The notes under the pieces were generated by a model that saw only the letters and a list, made by a program, of their open reading frames with translations, was not told the origin of the DNA and ran no database searches. A program made the position numbers and the translations under genes. Below, piece after piece: positions 39,764 to 48,860 of a stretch of DNA of 64,000 nt. Location of the stretch: contig NZ_LN879457.1 of the NCBI RefSeq assembly GCF_001403615.1, forward strand, positions 558,001 to 622,000. The letters are read 5' to 3'. This DNA comes from Desnuesiella massiliensis (lineage in GTDB: Bacteria > Bacillota > Clostridia > Clostridiales > Clostridiaceae). Each line of letters starts with the position of its first letter. Within the stretch, counting starts at the first letter, position 1.

Positions 39764-39900
39764 GAAGAACCCACTTAAATGTAGAGAAACAACTTCCACT
39801 ATTAACTTATACATGCACCATAATGGCTTAAAGATGCCATTTTGGAACATGTATAAGTTAAGTCTTCGTAGTGTTTCTCTATAGGTGGGCTTCATTTTTT
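39764..39900 (+). terminator. Terminator whose loop holds repeat copy B
   Basis: GAAG-AA-CCCAC (39764-39774) pairs with GTGGGCTTC (39885-39893), followed by ATTTTTTATT. The stem is a normal terminator for the hemerythrin gene. Its loop has been replaced by the repeat element of about 100 bases. Confidence 0.72.
39781..39882 (+). repeat. Palindromic repeat element, copy B
   Basis: Ends TAGAGAAAC and GTTTCTCTA are inverted. Arms of about 34 bases pair nearly throughout (ACTTATACATG with CATGTATAAGT). The inner stem CCATAATGGC/GCCATTTTGG carries the loop TTAAAGAT. Full-length homologue at 8630-8731; right-end fragment at 27774-27803. Confidence 0.88.
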
Positions 39901-40176
39901 ATTAAGATTATTTTTATCTTTTTTCTGCATATCTAAAATTCTAAGTATATCAATAAAAGTAATGTTTTTAACTTTTGCTAGTATTTCTGGAGTTGCTTGA
40001 CTTAAAGGAATTGTTCTAATACATTTCCTTTTTCCGTTTTTATCCGTAACATAAACTCTTATAACATCACCTTCTAGTATATATTCAACTTGCGAATTAT
40101 TAGAGCTATAGGAATCACTTTTTATATTCTTTTTATAGCTTGAATTTATTCTCGAATAATTCGTACCAACTTTCAT
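39892..40176 (-). CDS. Hypothetical basic protein, 94 residues
   Basis: Not recognised with confidence. The first 25 residues are Ser/Asn/Lys-rich and probably disordered. The centre EYILEGDVIRVYVTDKNGKR and IRTIPLSQATPEIL faintly recalls FlaG-type proteins, where a strand precedes 'IRxIPxxE', but no flagellar genes are near. The stop region lies in the terminator of the convergent hemerythrin gene. AAAGGGG is upstream of the ATG. Confidence 0.55.
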   Translation of the reverse strand: MKVGTNYSRINSSYKKNIKSDSYSSNNSQVEYILEGDVIRVYVTDKNGKRKCIRTIPLSQATPEILAKVKNITFIDILRILDMQKKDKNNLNKK

Positions 40177-40467
40177 AATAAATACCCCTTTAACATAAAA
40201 CTTATTTTATTATTTTATTATCGGTATAAATAAAGATTTATTTATATATTTGCTAATTAAACTATATTTTTGAAAAGCTTCTAATATTAAATTGCCACAT
40301 TTATTAGAAGGGTTTGAATTTACTTTGAGAGAATACTTTTATATAATGGTGTTAAAATGATGCTTGCAGAAATTATAATTTGGAGGTAATGATTTCTCCT
40401 TGCGGACAATCGCAGTAAGAGCACTAGGTAAACTATTTGGAATATAGAAATAGGAGGCAAAAGATTA
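40177..40467 (+). promoter_or_regulatory. Upstream region of the SIS gene
   Basis: A TATAAT at 40342-40347 is a likely -10. A nine-codon frame with a TTGGAGG site (ATG 40388) and a CTTGCG/CGCAGTAAG hairpin lie in the leader, but I cannot show that they matter. No longer gene is seen. Confidence 0.4.
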
Positions 40468-41211
40468 ATGAGTAAATATGTGGAATGGTATTTTAACCAT
40501 GTAAAAGAAATAATAGATAAGGTTTATGAGACTCAGAAAGAGAATATTGATAGAGCCTCAGAACTATTTGCGGCTGCCATAGAAAAAGGTAACTCCATAT
40601 TTGTATTTGGAGCTTCCCATGCAGGGATATTAGCTGAGGAGCTATTTTATAGAACTGGAGGACTCGCGTTGATAAACCCTATATTCAATCCTACATTGAT
40701 GCTAAATACTCGTCCTGTAACTCTGACCTCTCAAATGGAGCGCTTAAATGGTTTTGGAAAAGAGATTCTAAAGGCTGCTCTTATAAAGAAGGATGATGTA
40801 CTGCTTATTCATTCAGTGTCTGGAAGGAACTCAGTTTCCGTTGAAATGGCTATAGAAGCAAAGAAGCTCGGAGCTCAGGTAATAGTTATGACAAATATGA
40901 CCTACTCAAGTCAGGTAACTTCAAGACATGCTTCTGGAAAACTGCTTTATGAAGTAGGTGATGTGGTAATAGATAATTGTGGAGATTTTGAGGATTCCAG
41001 TACTTTAGTAGAAGGTATGGAGCAAAAGGTAGCCCCTACTTCTACAGCGGTGGGAGCTGTTATAGCAAATGCTATAGTAATTGGGGTAGTTGAAAAGCTA
41101 CAAGAAAGAGGGATAACTCCTCCAGTGTTCCACAGTGCCAATGTAGATGGTGGAGACGAGTTTAACAAAACCCTATTTGAAGAATATAAGGATAGGATTT
41201 TCTATCAATAA
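40468..41211 (+). CDS. SIS-domain sugar-phosphate-binding protein (UPF0309-like)
   Basis: Protein of 247 residues made of one SIS domain: IFVFGASHAGILAEELFYRT, DVLLIHSVSGRNSVSVEMAI, AQVIVMTNMTYSSQVTSRH and a C-terminal PPVFHSANVDGGDEFNKTLF. UPF0309 proteins are likely isomerases or binding proteins for phosphosugars, though no reaction is proven. It stands alone behind GGAGGC and may serve amino-sugar metabolism with the nearby nanE locus. Confidence 0.88.
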   Translation: MSKYVEWYFNHVKEIIDKVYETQKENIDRASELFAAAIEKGNSIFVFGASHAGILAEELFYRTGGLALINPIFNPTLMLNTRPVTLTSQMERLNGFGKEILKAALIKKDDVLLIHSVSGRNSVSVEMAIEAKKLGAQVIVMTNMTYSSQVTSRHASGKLLYEVGDVVIDNCGDFEDSSTLVEGMEQKVAPTSTAVGAVIANAIVIGVVEKLQERGITPPVFHSANVDGGDEFNKTLFEEYKDRIFYQ

Positions 41212-41397
41212 TCTTATAATAGTGGAAAGCTAAGATATCCAGTGTTCAGTTTCAGAGAAATGAAGCGTGAAGGCTGGATATTTATTTTGGATTACGGACA
41301 AGTTTAATGTAGAATCATTTATGCACTTGAAAGATTTTCTAGAATAGATTTAATATAATAGGGGAAGCTTATGTATTAATTGTGGAGGGTCAAAACA

Positions 41398-42117
41398 ATG
41401 AATAAATTAACGGTTTTAGAGATTAAATTTGATTTTAATGGGGATACAAATAGCATTTTTCCAGTTATATTAAGTGATGAAGAGGAAATGATTTTAATTG
41501 ATTGTGGTTATCCTAATTTCCTGCCTTTAATAAAAGCTGCTGCTGAAGCAAAGGGACTTGATATGAGCAAGTTAACTAAAATAATTATAACTCACCATGA
41601 TTTCGACCATATGGGAGCCTTAGCAGAATTTAAAAGAGAATATCCTCATATTAAAATTCTTTCCTCCATTGATGATGCTAAGTATATCAGCGGTAAGGAA
41701 AAGTCATTAAGATTACAGCAAGCAGAGGCTATATATGATGAACTACCAGAAGAACAAAAGGAAAATGCATGGAATTTTCAGAGATTCCTTGAATCTATAG
41801 AAAATGTTGAGGTGGATATTTGTTTAAGAGACAAGGAAGCATTTTCTTGGTGTGGGGGCATAGAAATAGTTGGTACTCCAGGACATATGCCAGGTCATAT
41901 ATCAATTTACGTTAAAGATAGTAAAACCTTAGTTGCGGGAGATGCATTGGTAGTAGAAGATAATAAATTAGTTATTGCAAACCCACAATATACTTTAGAT
42001 ATTGATGAAGCAAGAAAATCAATTGAAAAGCTATTAAATTATGATATCCATAGAATTATCTGTTATCATGGTGGAATATATACAGAAAGTATTAAAGAAG
42101 CATTACAGAATATTTAA
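41398..42117 (+). CDS. MBL-fold metallo-hydrolase
   Basis: Metallo-beta-lactamase-fold protein of 239 residues. The metal motif is IIITHHDFDHMGALAEF, the HxDxDH variant in which Asp replaces the second His. Further ligands lie in GTPGHMPGHISIYV, LVAGDALVVED and a terminal ICYHGGIY. The family includes thiolesterases and lactonases; the substrate is unknown. The ATG at 41398 has GGAGGG upstream; the frame extends six more codons. Confidence 0.88.
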   Translation: MNKLTVLEIKFDFNGDTNSIFPVILSDEEEMILIDCGYPNFLPLIKAAAEAKGLDMSKLTKIIITHHDFDHMGALAEFKREYPHIKILSSIDDAKYISGKEKSLRLQQAEAIYDELPEEQKENAWNFQRFLESIENVEVDICLRDKEAFSWCGGIEIVGTPGHMPGHISIYVKDSKTLVAGDALVVEDNKLVIANPQYTLDIDEARKSIEKLLNYDIHRIICYHGGIYTESIKEALQNI

Positions 42118-42135
42118 AATATAAGAAAAATTTTA

Positions 42136-42185
42136 TTGCAATTTGCAAGATACAAGCATATAATGGTTATGTAGTAAATTACTAC
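42136..42185 (+). promoter_or_regulatory. Strong promoter with palindromic operator at the start site
   Basis: TTGCAA (42136-42141), exactly 17 bases, TATAAT (42159-42164). The perfect palindrome GTAGTAA-A-TTACTAC (42171-42185) begins at the predicted start of transcription. It is the only clear promoter ahead of the leader ORFs and the ABC exporter genes. Confidence 0.75.
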
Positions 42186-42209
42186 TATTAAAATAAGGAG
42201 GTCGTGAAT

Positions 42210-42302
42210 ATGTTAGGAAACAGAAGATTTACATTAGGCAATGGGAATCTTTCAGCACAATTTAATAAAATATATATGCACGATCTTGGTGTACATCTTT
42301 AA
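42210..42302 (+). CDS. Leader-type small ORF, 30 residues
   Basis: ATG 42210 follows AAGGAGG with good spacing and encodes a 30-residue peptide opening MLGNRRFTLGNGNLS and ending MHDLGVHL. No signal peptide. The frame is followed by a strong terminator at 42329. Its position between the promoter and the multidrug-type ABC genes recalls the bmrB leader of Bacillus bmrCD, where translation of a short peptide controls read-through. Homology to BmrB is not evident. Confidence 0.6.
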   Translation: MLGNRRFTLGNGNLSAQFNKIYMHDLGVHL

Positions 42303-42328
42303 TCTTAATTATTTGAATTAATGTATAT

Positions 42329-42361
42329 AAGCCATAGGTTGTGTATCTATGGCTTTTTATA
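42329..42361 (+). terminator. First terminator in the ABC exporter leader
   Basis: AAGCCATAG and CTATGGCTT form a perfect 9-bp stem followed by TTTATATTT. It lies 26 bases after the 30-residue ORF. Confidence 0.82.
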
Positions 42362-42427
42362 TTTATATTAAAGGGTATTGTTATGTAAAGAATTAGATAC
42401 CCTGTTATTACCGATTTTTGCTTATAA

Positions 42428-42461
42428 AGCCGTAGAATATTATATTCTTCGGTTTTTTTTT
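42428..42461 (+). terminator. Second terminator in the ABC exporter leader
   Basis: CCGTAGAAT pairs with ATTCTTCGG (one T-T mismatch), followed by at least eight Ts. Upstream ACCGA at about 42411 could pair with TCGGT of this hairpin and form an alternative structure. A GGGTAT/ATACCC hairpin lies between the two terminators. Confidence 0.78.
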
Positions 42462-42489
42462 ATAAAAAATACAAAAGGAGTTGATAAAG

Positions 42490-42549
42490 ATGATTAAAAA
42501 TCATGCTGAAGAAAAAATTAGGGGATACGGTTCTAATTTTTACACTTGA
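42490..42549 (+). CDS. Second small ORF of the leader, 19 residues
   Basis: ATG 42490 follows AAAGGAG and encodes MIKNHAEEKIRGYGSNFYT. It ends 40 bases before the first ABC gene. Too short to judge by composition; the ribosome site is its main support. Confidence 0.42.
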   Translation: MIKNHAEEKIRGYGSNFYT

Positions 42550-42589
42550 GTTACTAGGAACTTTACAATGTTAAAAAGGGGGAATTATT

Positions 42590-44398
42590 TTGAAGAAACT
42601 TTTAAAGCTAATTAAGGGAAATAGATTATTATATATTGCAGCAATACTTTCTATAGCAGCATCTACATTTCTAGCAATGCTAGAGCCTATGATTATAAAA
42701 ATAACCATAGATTCTATTATAGGAAATAACCCAATAGTTGCTCCAGCGCCTATTGAAAAGCTGATAGAGCTAGTTGGAGGTAAGGAAGTACTTTGGAGAA
42801 ATTTATGGATATGCTCTTTATGCCTTGTAGCATTAACCACTACAAGAGGAATTTTCTTATTTTTAAGAGGTAAACTTTCTTCACAGGCTGCTGAGAACAT
42901 TGCAAAAAATATAAGAGTAAAGCTTTATGATCATATTCAGAACTTGCCTTATGGATATCATGTAAAGGCAGAATCAGGGGATTTAATTCAACGATGCACA
43001 TCGGATGTGGACACAGTTAGAAGATTTTTTGCAAATCAAATGGTAGATATAGGGAGAGCTGTTTTTATATTAACCTTTGCGGTGATAATGATGCTATCCT
43101 TAAATAAAAAAATGACTTTGATTGCCATGGTAGTGGTGCCATTTATATTTTTATTCTCTTATATGTTCTTCCACAAAATCAAGCACAATTTTGAAAAGGC
43201 AGATGCTCAAGAGGGAACTCTTACTTCTATACTTCAAGAAAACTTAAGTGGAGTTAGAGTGGTGAAGGCCTTTGGAAGACAAACCTTTGAGATTGAAAAA
43301 TATGAAAAGGAAAATAAGAAATATAGAGACTTAAACTTTAAGTTAATAAATTTGCTTTCTAATTATTGGTCACTATCGGACTTACTTTGTATGAGTCAAA
43401 TTGGACTAGTTTTGATATCTGGTATATATTTTGCAAATAAAGGAGAAATAAGCTTAGGTACTTTGGTGGTATTTAATACCTATGAAGGAATGCTATTATG
43501 GCCTATAAGGCAATTAGGAAGGATTCTTTCAGATATGGGGAAAATGACTGTTTCTCTTGGAAGAATTACAAATATTCTTGAAACCCCAGTGGAACAGGAA
43601 TATGGAAAAGCCTTGAAACCAGAGATCAAAGGTGAGATAGCCTTTGAAAATGTAAGCTTTGAATATGAAAAAGATACTGAGGTTCTTAAAAACGTTAGTT
43701 TTAGCGTTAAAAAAGGGGAAACTATCGCTATAGTTGGGCCTACAGGATCTGGTAAATCTTCATTGGTTCATCTTTTATTGAGACTCTATGATTATAATAG
43801 TGGTTCTATAAAGGTGGATGGTGTAGAGCTTAAGGATATCGAGAGGAAATGGATAAGAAGCAATATAGGGATTGTATTACAAGAACCCTTCCTTTATTCA
43901 AGGACTATAAAAGAAAATATTATGATTGCTAAACTGGATTCAGAGGATATAGAAATTGAAAAGGCAGCTACTGCAGCAGCGGTACATGATGTTATAACCT
44001 CCTTCGAAAAGGGCTATGACACCATAGTGGGAGAAAAGGGTGTTACCTTATCAGGAGGACAAAGACAGAGGGTGGCCATTGCAAGAACACTGATAAAGAA
44101 TATGCCAATATTGATATTTGATGATTCTTTAAGTGCGGTAGATGCTGAAACAGATAGGATAATAAGAGAGGAGTTAAAGAAGAAAAGTGCTGATAACACT
44201 ACCTTCATAATCTCTCACAGAATTTCAACGGTAATGGATGCAGATAAGATCATAGTGTTAAATCATGGAGCTATTGAAAGCATAGGTACTCATCAGGAAC
44301 TTATAAATAAAGAGGGAATTTATAAGAGAATATGGGAAATACAAAACTCTTTGGATAGCTTTGAAGAGGAAGAAGAAAAGAAAGCCTGCAACGGGTAA
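42590..44398 (+). CDS. Heterodimeric ABC exporter half, BmrC-like (degenerate-site NBD)
   Basis: Type IV ABC exporter half-transporter, 602 residues: six membrane helices, then a nucleotide-binding domain. It has Walker A GPTGSGKSS, signature LSGGQRQRVAIAR and Walker B ILIFDDSLSAVDAETD. The residue after the Walker B Asp is Asp instead of the catalytic Glu, as in the non-hydrolysing subunit of heterodimers such as BmrC. An extra loop near residues 47-60 (NNPIVAPAPIEKL) is typical of this branch. TTG start with GGGGGAA. Probably exports drugs or lipids together with the next gene. Confidence 0.9.
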   Translation: MKKLLKLIKGNRLLYIAAILSIAASTFLAMLEPMIIKITIDSIIGNNPIVAPAPIEKLIELVGGKEVLWRNLWICSLCLVALTTTRGIFLFLRGKLSSQAAENIAKNIRVKLYDHIQNLPYGYHVKAESGDLIQRCTSDVDTVRRFFANQMVDIGRAVFILTFAVIMMLSLNKKMTLIAMVVVPFIFLFSYMFFHKIKHNFEKADAQEGTLTSILQENLSGVRVVKAFGRQTFEIEKYEKENKKYRDLNFKLINLLSNYWSLSDLLCMSQIGLVLISGIYFANKGEISLGTLVVFNTYEGMLLWPIRQLGRILSDMGKMTVSLGRITNILETPVEQEYGKALKPEIKGEIAFENVSFEYEKDTEVLKNVSFSVKKGETIAIVGPTGSGKSSLVHLLLRLYDYNSGSIKVDGVELKDIERKWIRSNIGIVLQEPFLYSRTIKENIMIAKLDSEDIEIEKAATAAAVHDVITSFEKGYDTIVGEKGVTLSGGQRQRVAIARTLIKNMPILIFDDSLSAVDAETDRIIREELKKKSADNTTFIISHRISTVMDADKIIVLNHGAIESIGTHQELINKEGIYKRIWEIQNSLDSFEEEEEKKACNG

Positions 44399-44414
44399 GG
44401 AAGGAGATGAGATA

Positions 44415-46247
44415 ATGGCTAGAATTGATGAAAATAAAGTAACGGAAAAAATAGATATAGGAATCTGGCGAAAGCTTTTTAAATATCTGTCACAGTTTAA
44501 AAAGGGGCTTATAGCCCTAGCCTTTTTAATGATATGCGTGGCAGGAGTAGATGCGTTGATGCCGCTGCTTACAAGATATGCTATAGATAATTTTATTGTA
44601 AAAAAGAGTTCTGAAGGGCTTAAGTTATTTGCTCTAGTTTATTTTTGCGTAGTCCTTTTTCAGGTATTAAATATAAAGTTATTTATAAAGCAAGCAGGTA
44701 AGATTGAAACTCATCTTGCCTATCATATAAGAAATCTTGGTTTTAAAAGACTTCAACAGCTATCCTTTTCTTATTATGATAACTCCTCAGTGGGATGGCT
44801 TATGGCGAGGATGACCTCAGATGTAGCCAGACTTAGCGAGATTATATCTTGGGGACTAATCGATATGGTATGGGCTTTAGCTATGATGAGTGCTTTTATA
44901 ATTATAATGCTTTATAACAATGTAAAATTAACTCTTATAAGCATGAGCGTAGTGCCAGTTTTATTTATAGTGGGGATGTTTTTTCAAAAGAAGATTTTAA
45001 AGTCTTATAGAAGTGTTAGAAAATTAAACTCTCAGTTAACAGCAGATTTTAGTGAAGAGGTATCAGGAGCTAAAACTACTAAAACCTTAGTTAGAGAAGA
45101 AGAAAACTTAAAGGAATTTAAAGAAGATGCCACTAAAATGAGAAACTCTGCGGTAAGGGCAGCTATGTTCTCTGCTTTATTTCTTCCTATAGTCTTATCT
45201 ATGGGAAGTATAGGCACAGGTTTTGCCTTATGGCTAGGAGGAAAAAGCGTTATTTCTGAAGCTTTATCCTACGGTACCTTCGTAATGTTTATTTCATACA
45301 CCATACAGTTTTTTGATCCCGTAAGTCAGCTGGCAGGAACTATAGCAGAGCTTCAAAATGCACAGGCTTCTGCAGAAAGAATAATATCTCTTATAGAAAC
45401 AGAGCCAGATATATGGGACAGAAAAGATGTAATAGATAAATATGGAGACTTATTTGATCCTAAAAAAGAAAATTGGGAAAAAATCCATGGAGAAATTGAA
45501 TTTAAAGATGTATGTTTTTCTTATAAAAATGGGGAGAAGGTATTAGAAAACTTTAATCTAAAGGTAAAACAAGGTGAAACCATAGCTCTTGTAGGCGAAA
45601 CAGGATCAGGAAAAAGCACAATAGTAAATTTAATTTGTAGATTCTATGAGCCTACTAGCGGACAAATATTGATTGATGGAGAGGACTATAGGGAAAGGTC
45701 TTTGCTTTGGCTTCAATCCAATATAGGTTATGTGCTTCAAAGTCCACATCTTTTTAGTGGAACTATTAAGGACAATATAAGGTATGGAAAGCTTGAAGCA
45801 ACACAAGAAGAGATTGAAAAAGCAGCAAAGCTTGTAAATGCTCATAGCTTCATAATGAAAATGGAAAAAGGTTATGATTCAGAGGTAGGAGAAGGAGGAG
45901 GGAACCTTTCTACTGGAGAAAAACAGCTTATTTCCTTTGCTAGAGCTATTGTGGCTAATCCAGCCCTCTTTGTGCTAGATGAAGCTACTTCTTCTATAGA
46001 TACAGAAACGGAAAGAATGATACAAAATGCTATAGAAAAAGTTCTTTATAATAGAACCAGCTTTGTAGTAGCTCATAGACTTTCTACCATAGTATCTGCA
46101 GACAAAATTCTCGTTATAAGAAAAGGTAAAATTACTGAAGCTGGAACTCATAGAGAGTTAATTAGAAGAAAAGGTTACTATTATAATTTATATACCAATC
46201 AGCTTCTTGAAGAGAAGGAAATGCAAAGCAAGGCTTTTGTGTCCTAA
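44415..46247 (+). CDS. Heterodimeric ABC exporter half, BmrD-like (catalytic NBD)
   Basis: Partner half-transporter, 610 residues, with six membrane helices and an NBD. Walker A is GETGSGKST and Walker B is LFVLDEATSSIDTETE with the catalytic Glu. The signature is altered (LSTGEKQLISFAR in place of LSGGQ). Together with the Asp-type Walker B of the partner, this gives one active and one degenerate ATP site, the standard design of BmrCD-type pumps. AAGGAGATGA precedes ATG 44415. A longer frame from 44361 overlaps the upstream gene and is unlikely. Confidence 0.92.
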   Translation: MARIDENKVTEKIDIGIWRKLFKYLSQFKKGLIALAFLMICVAGVDALMPLLTRYAIDNFIVKKSSEGLKLFALVYFCVVLFQVLNIKLFIKQAGKIETHLAYHIRNLGFKRLQQLSFSYYDNSSVGWLMARMTSDVARLSEIISWGLIDMVWALAMMSAFIIIMLYNNVKLTLISMSVVPVLFIVGMFFQKKILKSYRSVRKLNSQLTADFSEEVSGAKTTKTLVREEENLKEFKEDATKMRNSAVRAAMFSALFLPIVLSMGSIGTGFALWLGGKSVISEALSYGTFVMFISYTIQFFDPVSQLAGTIAELQNAQASAERIISLIETEPDIWDRKDVIDKYGDLFDPKKENWEKIHGEIEFKDVCFSYKNGEKVLENFNLKVKQGETIALVGETGSGKSTIVNLICRFYEPTSGQILIDGEDYRERSLLWLQSNIGYVLQSPHLFSGTIKDNIRYGKLEATQEEIEKAAKLVNAHSFIMKMEKGYDSEVGEGGGNLSTGEKQLISFARAIVANPALFVLDEATSSIDTETERMIQNAIEKVLYNRTSFVVAHRLSTIVSADKILVIRKGKITEAGTHRELIRRKGYYYNLYTNQLLEEKEMQSKAFVS

Positions 46248-46280
46248 TACTATTTCAAGAATGAAAAATTAAATATTTTA

Positions 46281-46321
46281 TAAAGGAGTTTGAAGGAATG
46301 ATTCAAACTCCTTTATTTTAT
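46281..46321 (+). terminator. Terminator of the ABC exporter operon
   Basis: AAAGGAGTTTGAA pairs with TTCAAACTCCTTT, then ATTTTATT. Confidence 0.85.
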
Positions 46322-46414
46322 TAATATACTTTTGCCTTATTAGAAGTGAAGGTATTTAATCTTTTTAAAATGAAAAACCTATCCTATAATAAAGCTAAGA
46401 GGTGAATAAAACTA

Positions 46415-48514
46415 ATGAATGAGAGATGCATCCAAATTATTTTAAGCCTTATTAATAATGGTAATCCTAGGACCATTGAAGAAATTTCTAATGAATTAAG
46501 AGTTAGCAATAGAACTATAAGATATGACTTAGATATTATCGATGATTTTTTAAGAAAGAATAAATTACCTCTATTAAAAAGAAAGCAAAATTTAGGTATT
46601 ACCTTAAATCTTAAAAGTCAGGAAAAAGAAAAGATATTAGACCTGCTAGGTGAATATAATCTGTCTTATTATGCTCTAAGTAAGAAGGAAAGAATTTATA
46701 TAATCTTAAGCGAGCTGCTTCAGACTGATAATTATATCACCATAGACTATTTAGCAGAAAAAACAAAAACCAGCAGAAGTACAATATCAAATGATTTAAA
46801 GCATATAAAGTCTTGGCTTAAGCATAGAGATATTGAACTTATTGCAGCTACAAAAAAAGGAATTTCTGTTAAGGGAGATGAAAAGGTTTTAAGAAAAGCT
46901 ATTATAGAAATTTTATCTAGTTCCTTAGATTTAGAGAAAACAACGAAGGTAGTGGATTCACCTGATTACACCAGGTTCAATGGCTATCTATACAAACAAA
47001 TTAAAGAATTCTTTAAAGAAATAAATTTATCTTTTATAGAGCAGTGTGTACAGAAGGCAGAGAGACATTTAGAAAATACCTTTTCTGATGATGCCTATAC
47101 TAATCTGGTAGTGCATATAGCCTATGCAATTAAAAGAATCCAAGAAGGAAAGGATATTGCTGAAGCCTTTGAGGATATGGAAAAGATTCAACATACAAAA
47201 GAATTTAGGGTGGCAAAGGATATAGCAAAGGACTTAGAAAAATACTATTCCATTAAAATATCTGATGAAGAAATTGCATATATAACTATACACTTATTAG
47301 GCAGCAGCTTAAATTATTATGACTATAACAGCGATGTAAAGGAAGATTGGTTAGAGGTTCAGCTGCTTACAAAAGAATTAATTGAAAAGGTGAGCAATAG
47401 TTTAGAGGTAAATCTACTGAAGGATAGTTCTTTATTTTATGGATTTATGGATCATTTAAGACCAGCATTATATAGAATTAAGCATGACATAGTTTTAAAA
47501 AATCCTATGATTAATGAAATAAAAGAGAACTATAAGGATTTGTTTTTAATAGTATACGAAAATGTATCAGCCATAAAACAATATACGGGTAAGGACATTA
47601 ATGAGTCGGAGATCGGCTACTTTACCATTCATTTTGGAGCAGCTTTAGAGAGGATAAAGAGCTTTAATACCTATCTGCCAAATGTATTAATAGTGTGCAG
47701 TACGGGTATTGGTACCTCTCAAATGATTCTATCTACAATCAAAAATAGATTTAAGGTAAATATAGTAGATGCAGTGGCTTATCATCAGGTTAAGGAAGTG
47801 CTATCGAAAAGCAGAATTGATTTGATAATTTCTACAGTACCCTTAGATTGTAGCATTAGAACCATAATAGTAAATCCCATTATGAATAATAAAGATATAA
47901 AAAGATTAAGAGATTTTATTGATGAATTTAATACCGATAATAATTTAGTCCAGGGGATTTTAAATATTATTGAAAAAAATTGCATTATAAAAAATCACTC
48001 GGAGCTACAGAATGAATTGGAAAAATATTTGAACTATAAAAAGGAAAAAATCCTACAAGGGGGGTATCAACCATTGCTAAAAGAAGTATTAACCATAAAT
48101 AATATTAAATTAAATGTTGAAGCCGATGATTGGAGAGAGGCCGTAAGAACTGGTGGTAATTTATTAAAGGCCAGCGATTCTATAGAAGATGGATATGTAG
48201 AGGCTATGATTGAAAATGTAGAAAAGAATGGAGCTTATATCGTTATAGCGCCAGGAATTGCCATGCCTCACGCTAGACCTGAAATGGGAGCTAAAAAAAT
48301 AGGCATGAGCCTTATGACCTTGAAAAAACCTTTAGAATTTGGAAATCCAATAAATGATCCTGTAAAATTAGTAGTATGTCTATGTGCTTTAGACCATTCC
48401 TCTCATTTAAAAGCATTATCTGAGCTAATGGACATCTTAGGAGATCAAGAAAAAATACAATTCATATTAAATGCAAATAATGAAGAAGGTATTATAAAAT
48501 TAATAAATTCATAG
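46415..48514 (+). CDS. BglG/MtlR-type PTS-regulated activator (HTH-PRD-PRD-EIIB-EIIA)
   Basis: Transcriptional activator of 699 residues. Domains in order are two N-terminal HTH segments (VSNRTIRYDLDIIDDFL and KTSRSTISNDLKHIKSWL), PRD1 (about 190-290), PRD2 (about 300-400), an EIIB-like domain (VLIVCSTGIGTSQMIL) and a C-terminal EIIA of the mannitol/fructose class. The EIIA phosphorylation histidine is in IAPGIAMPHARPEMGA. It controls, and may also phosphorylate, the EIIB/EIIC pair that follows 27 bases later. Confidence 0.93.
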   Translation: MNERCIQIILSLINNGNPRTIEEISNELRVSNRTIRYDLDIIDDFLRKNKLPLLKRKQNLGITLNLKSQEKEKILDLLGEYNLSYYALSKKERIYIILSELLQTDNYITIDYLAEKTKTSRSTISNDLKHIKSWLKHRDIELIAATKKGISVKGDEKVLRKAIIEILSSSLDLEKTTKVVDSPDYTRFNGYLYKQIKEFFKEINLSFIEQCVQKAERHLENTFSDDAYTNLVVHIAYAIKRIQEGKDIAEAFEDMEKIQHTKEFRVAKDIAKDLEKYYSIKISDEEIAYITIHLLGSSLNYYDYNSDVKEDWLEVQLLTKELIEKVSNSLEVNLLKDSSLFYGFMDHLRPALYRIKHDIVLKNPMINEIKENYKDLFLIVYENVSAIKQYTGKDINESEIGYFTIHFGAALERIKSFNTYLPNVLIVCSTGIGTSQMILSTIKNRFKVNIVDAVAYHQVKEVLSKSRIDLIISTVPLDCSIRTIIVNPIMNNKDIKRLRDFIDEFNTDNNLVQGILNIIEKNCIIKNHSELQNELEKYLNYKKEKILQGGYQPLLKEVLTINNIKLNVEADDWREAVRTGGNLLKASDSIEDGYVEAMIENVEKNGAYIVIAPGIAMPHARPEMGAKKIGMSLMTLKKPLEFGNPINDPVKLVVCLCALDHSSHLKALSELMDILGDQEKIQFILNANNEEGIIKLINS

Positions 48515-48541
48515 ATTTTAATAATTAGGAGGATGATTTAG

Positions 48542-48826
48542 ATGATTAAAATATTGACAGTGTGTGGAGCAGGAGTAGGAAGCAGCATGATGCTAAAGGT
48601 ATATGCTCAACAAATTTTAGATAAGGAAGGTATAGAAGCAGAGGTAAATGCTGCAGATATAGGATCAGTAAATCCAGAAGAAGCGGATATATTGGTTACC
48701 ACCTCAGACTTTGCAAATGTTTTAAGAAGCTCTAGAGCAGAAATTATAAGAATTGATAATTTAATGGATAAAGCATATTTAAGAGAAAAGTTATTAGAGG
48801 CTATAGATAAAGTGGTAGGGAACTAA
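48542..48826 (+). CDS. PTS EIIB component, ascorbate (UlaB/SgaB) type
   Basis: Phosphocarrier of 94 residues with the P-loop-like cysteine site ILTVCGAGVGSSMMLKVYAQ. It receives phosphate from an EIIA and passes it to the sugar held by the adjacent EIIC. No separate EIIA gene is in the operon. It has an AGGAGG site and lies between the activator and the EIIC gene. Confidence 0.93.
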   Translation: MIKILTVCGAGVGSSMMLKVYAQQILDKEGIEAEVNAADIGSVNPEEADILVTTSDFANVLRSSRAEIIRIDNLMDKAYLREKLLEAIDKVVGN

Positions 48827-48860
48827 TTCAATGAAATAATTAATAAGGGAGCGTTGGGGT

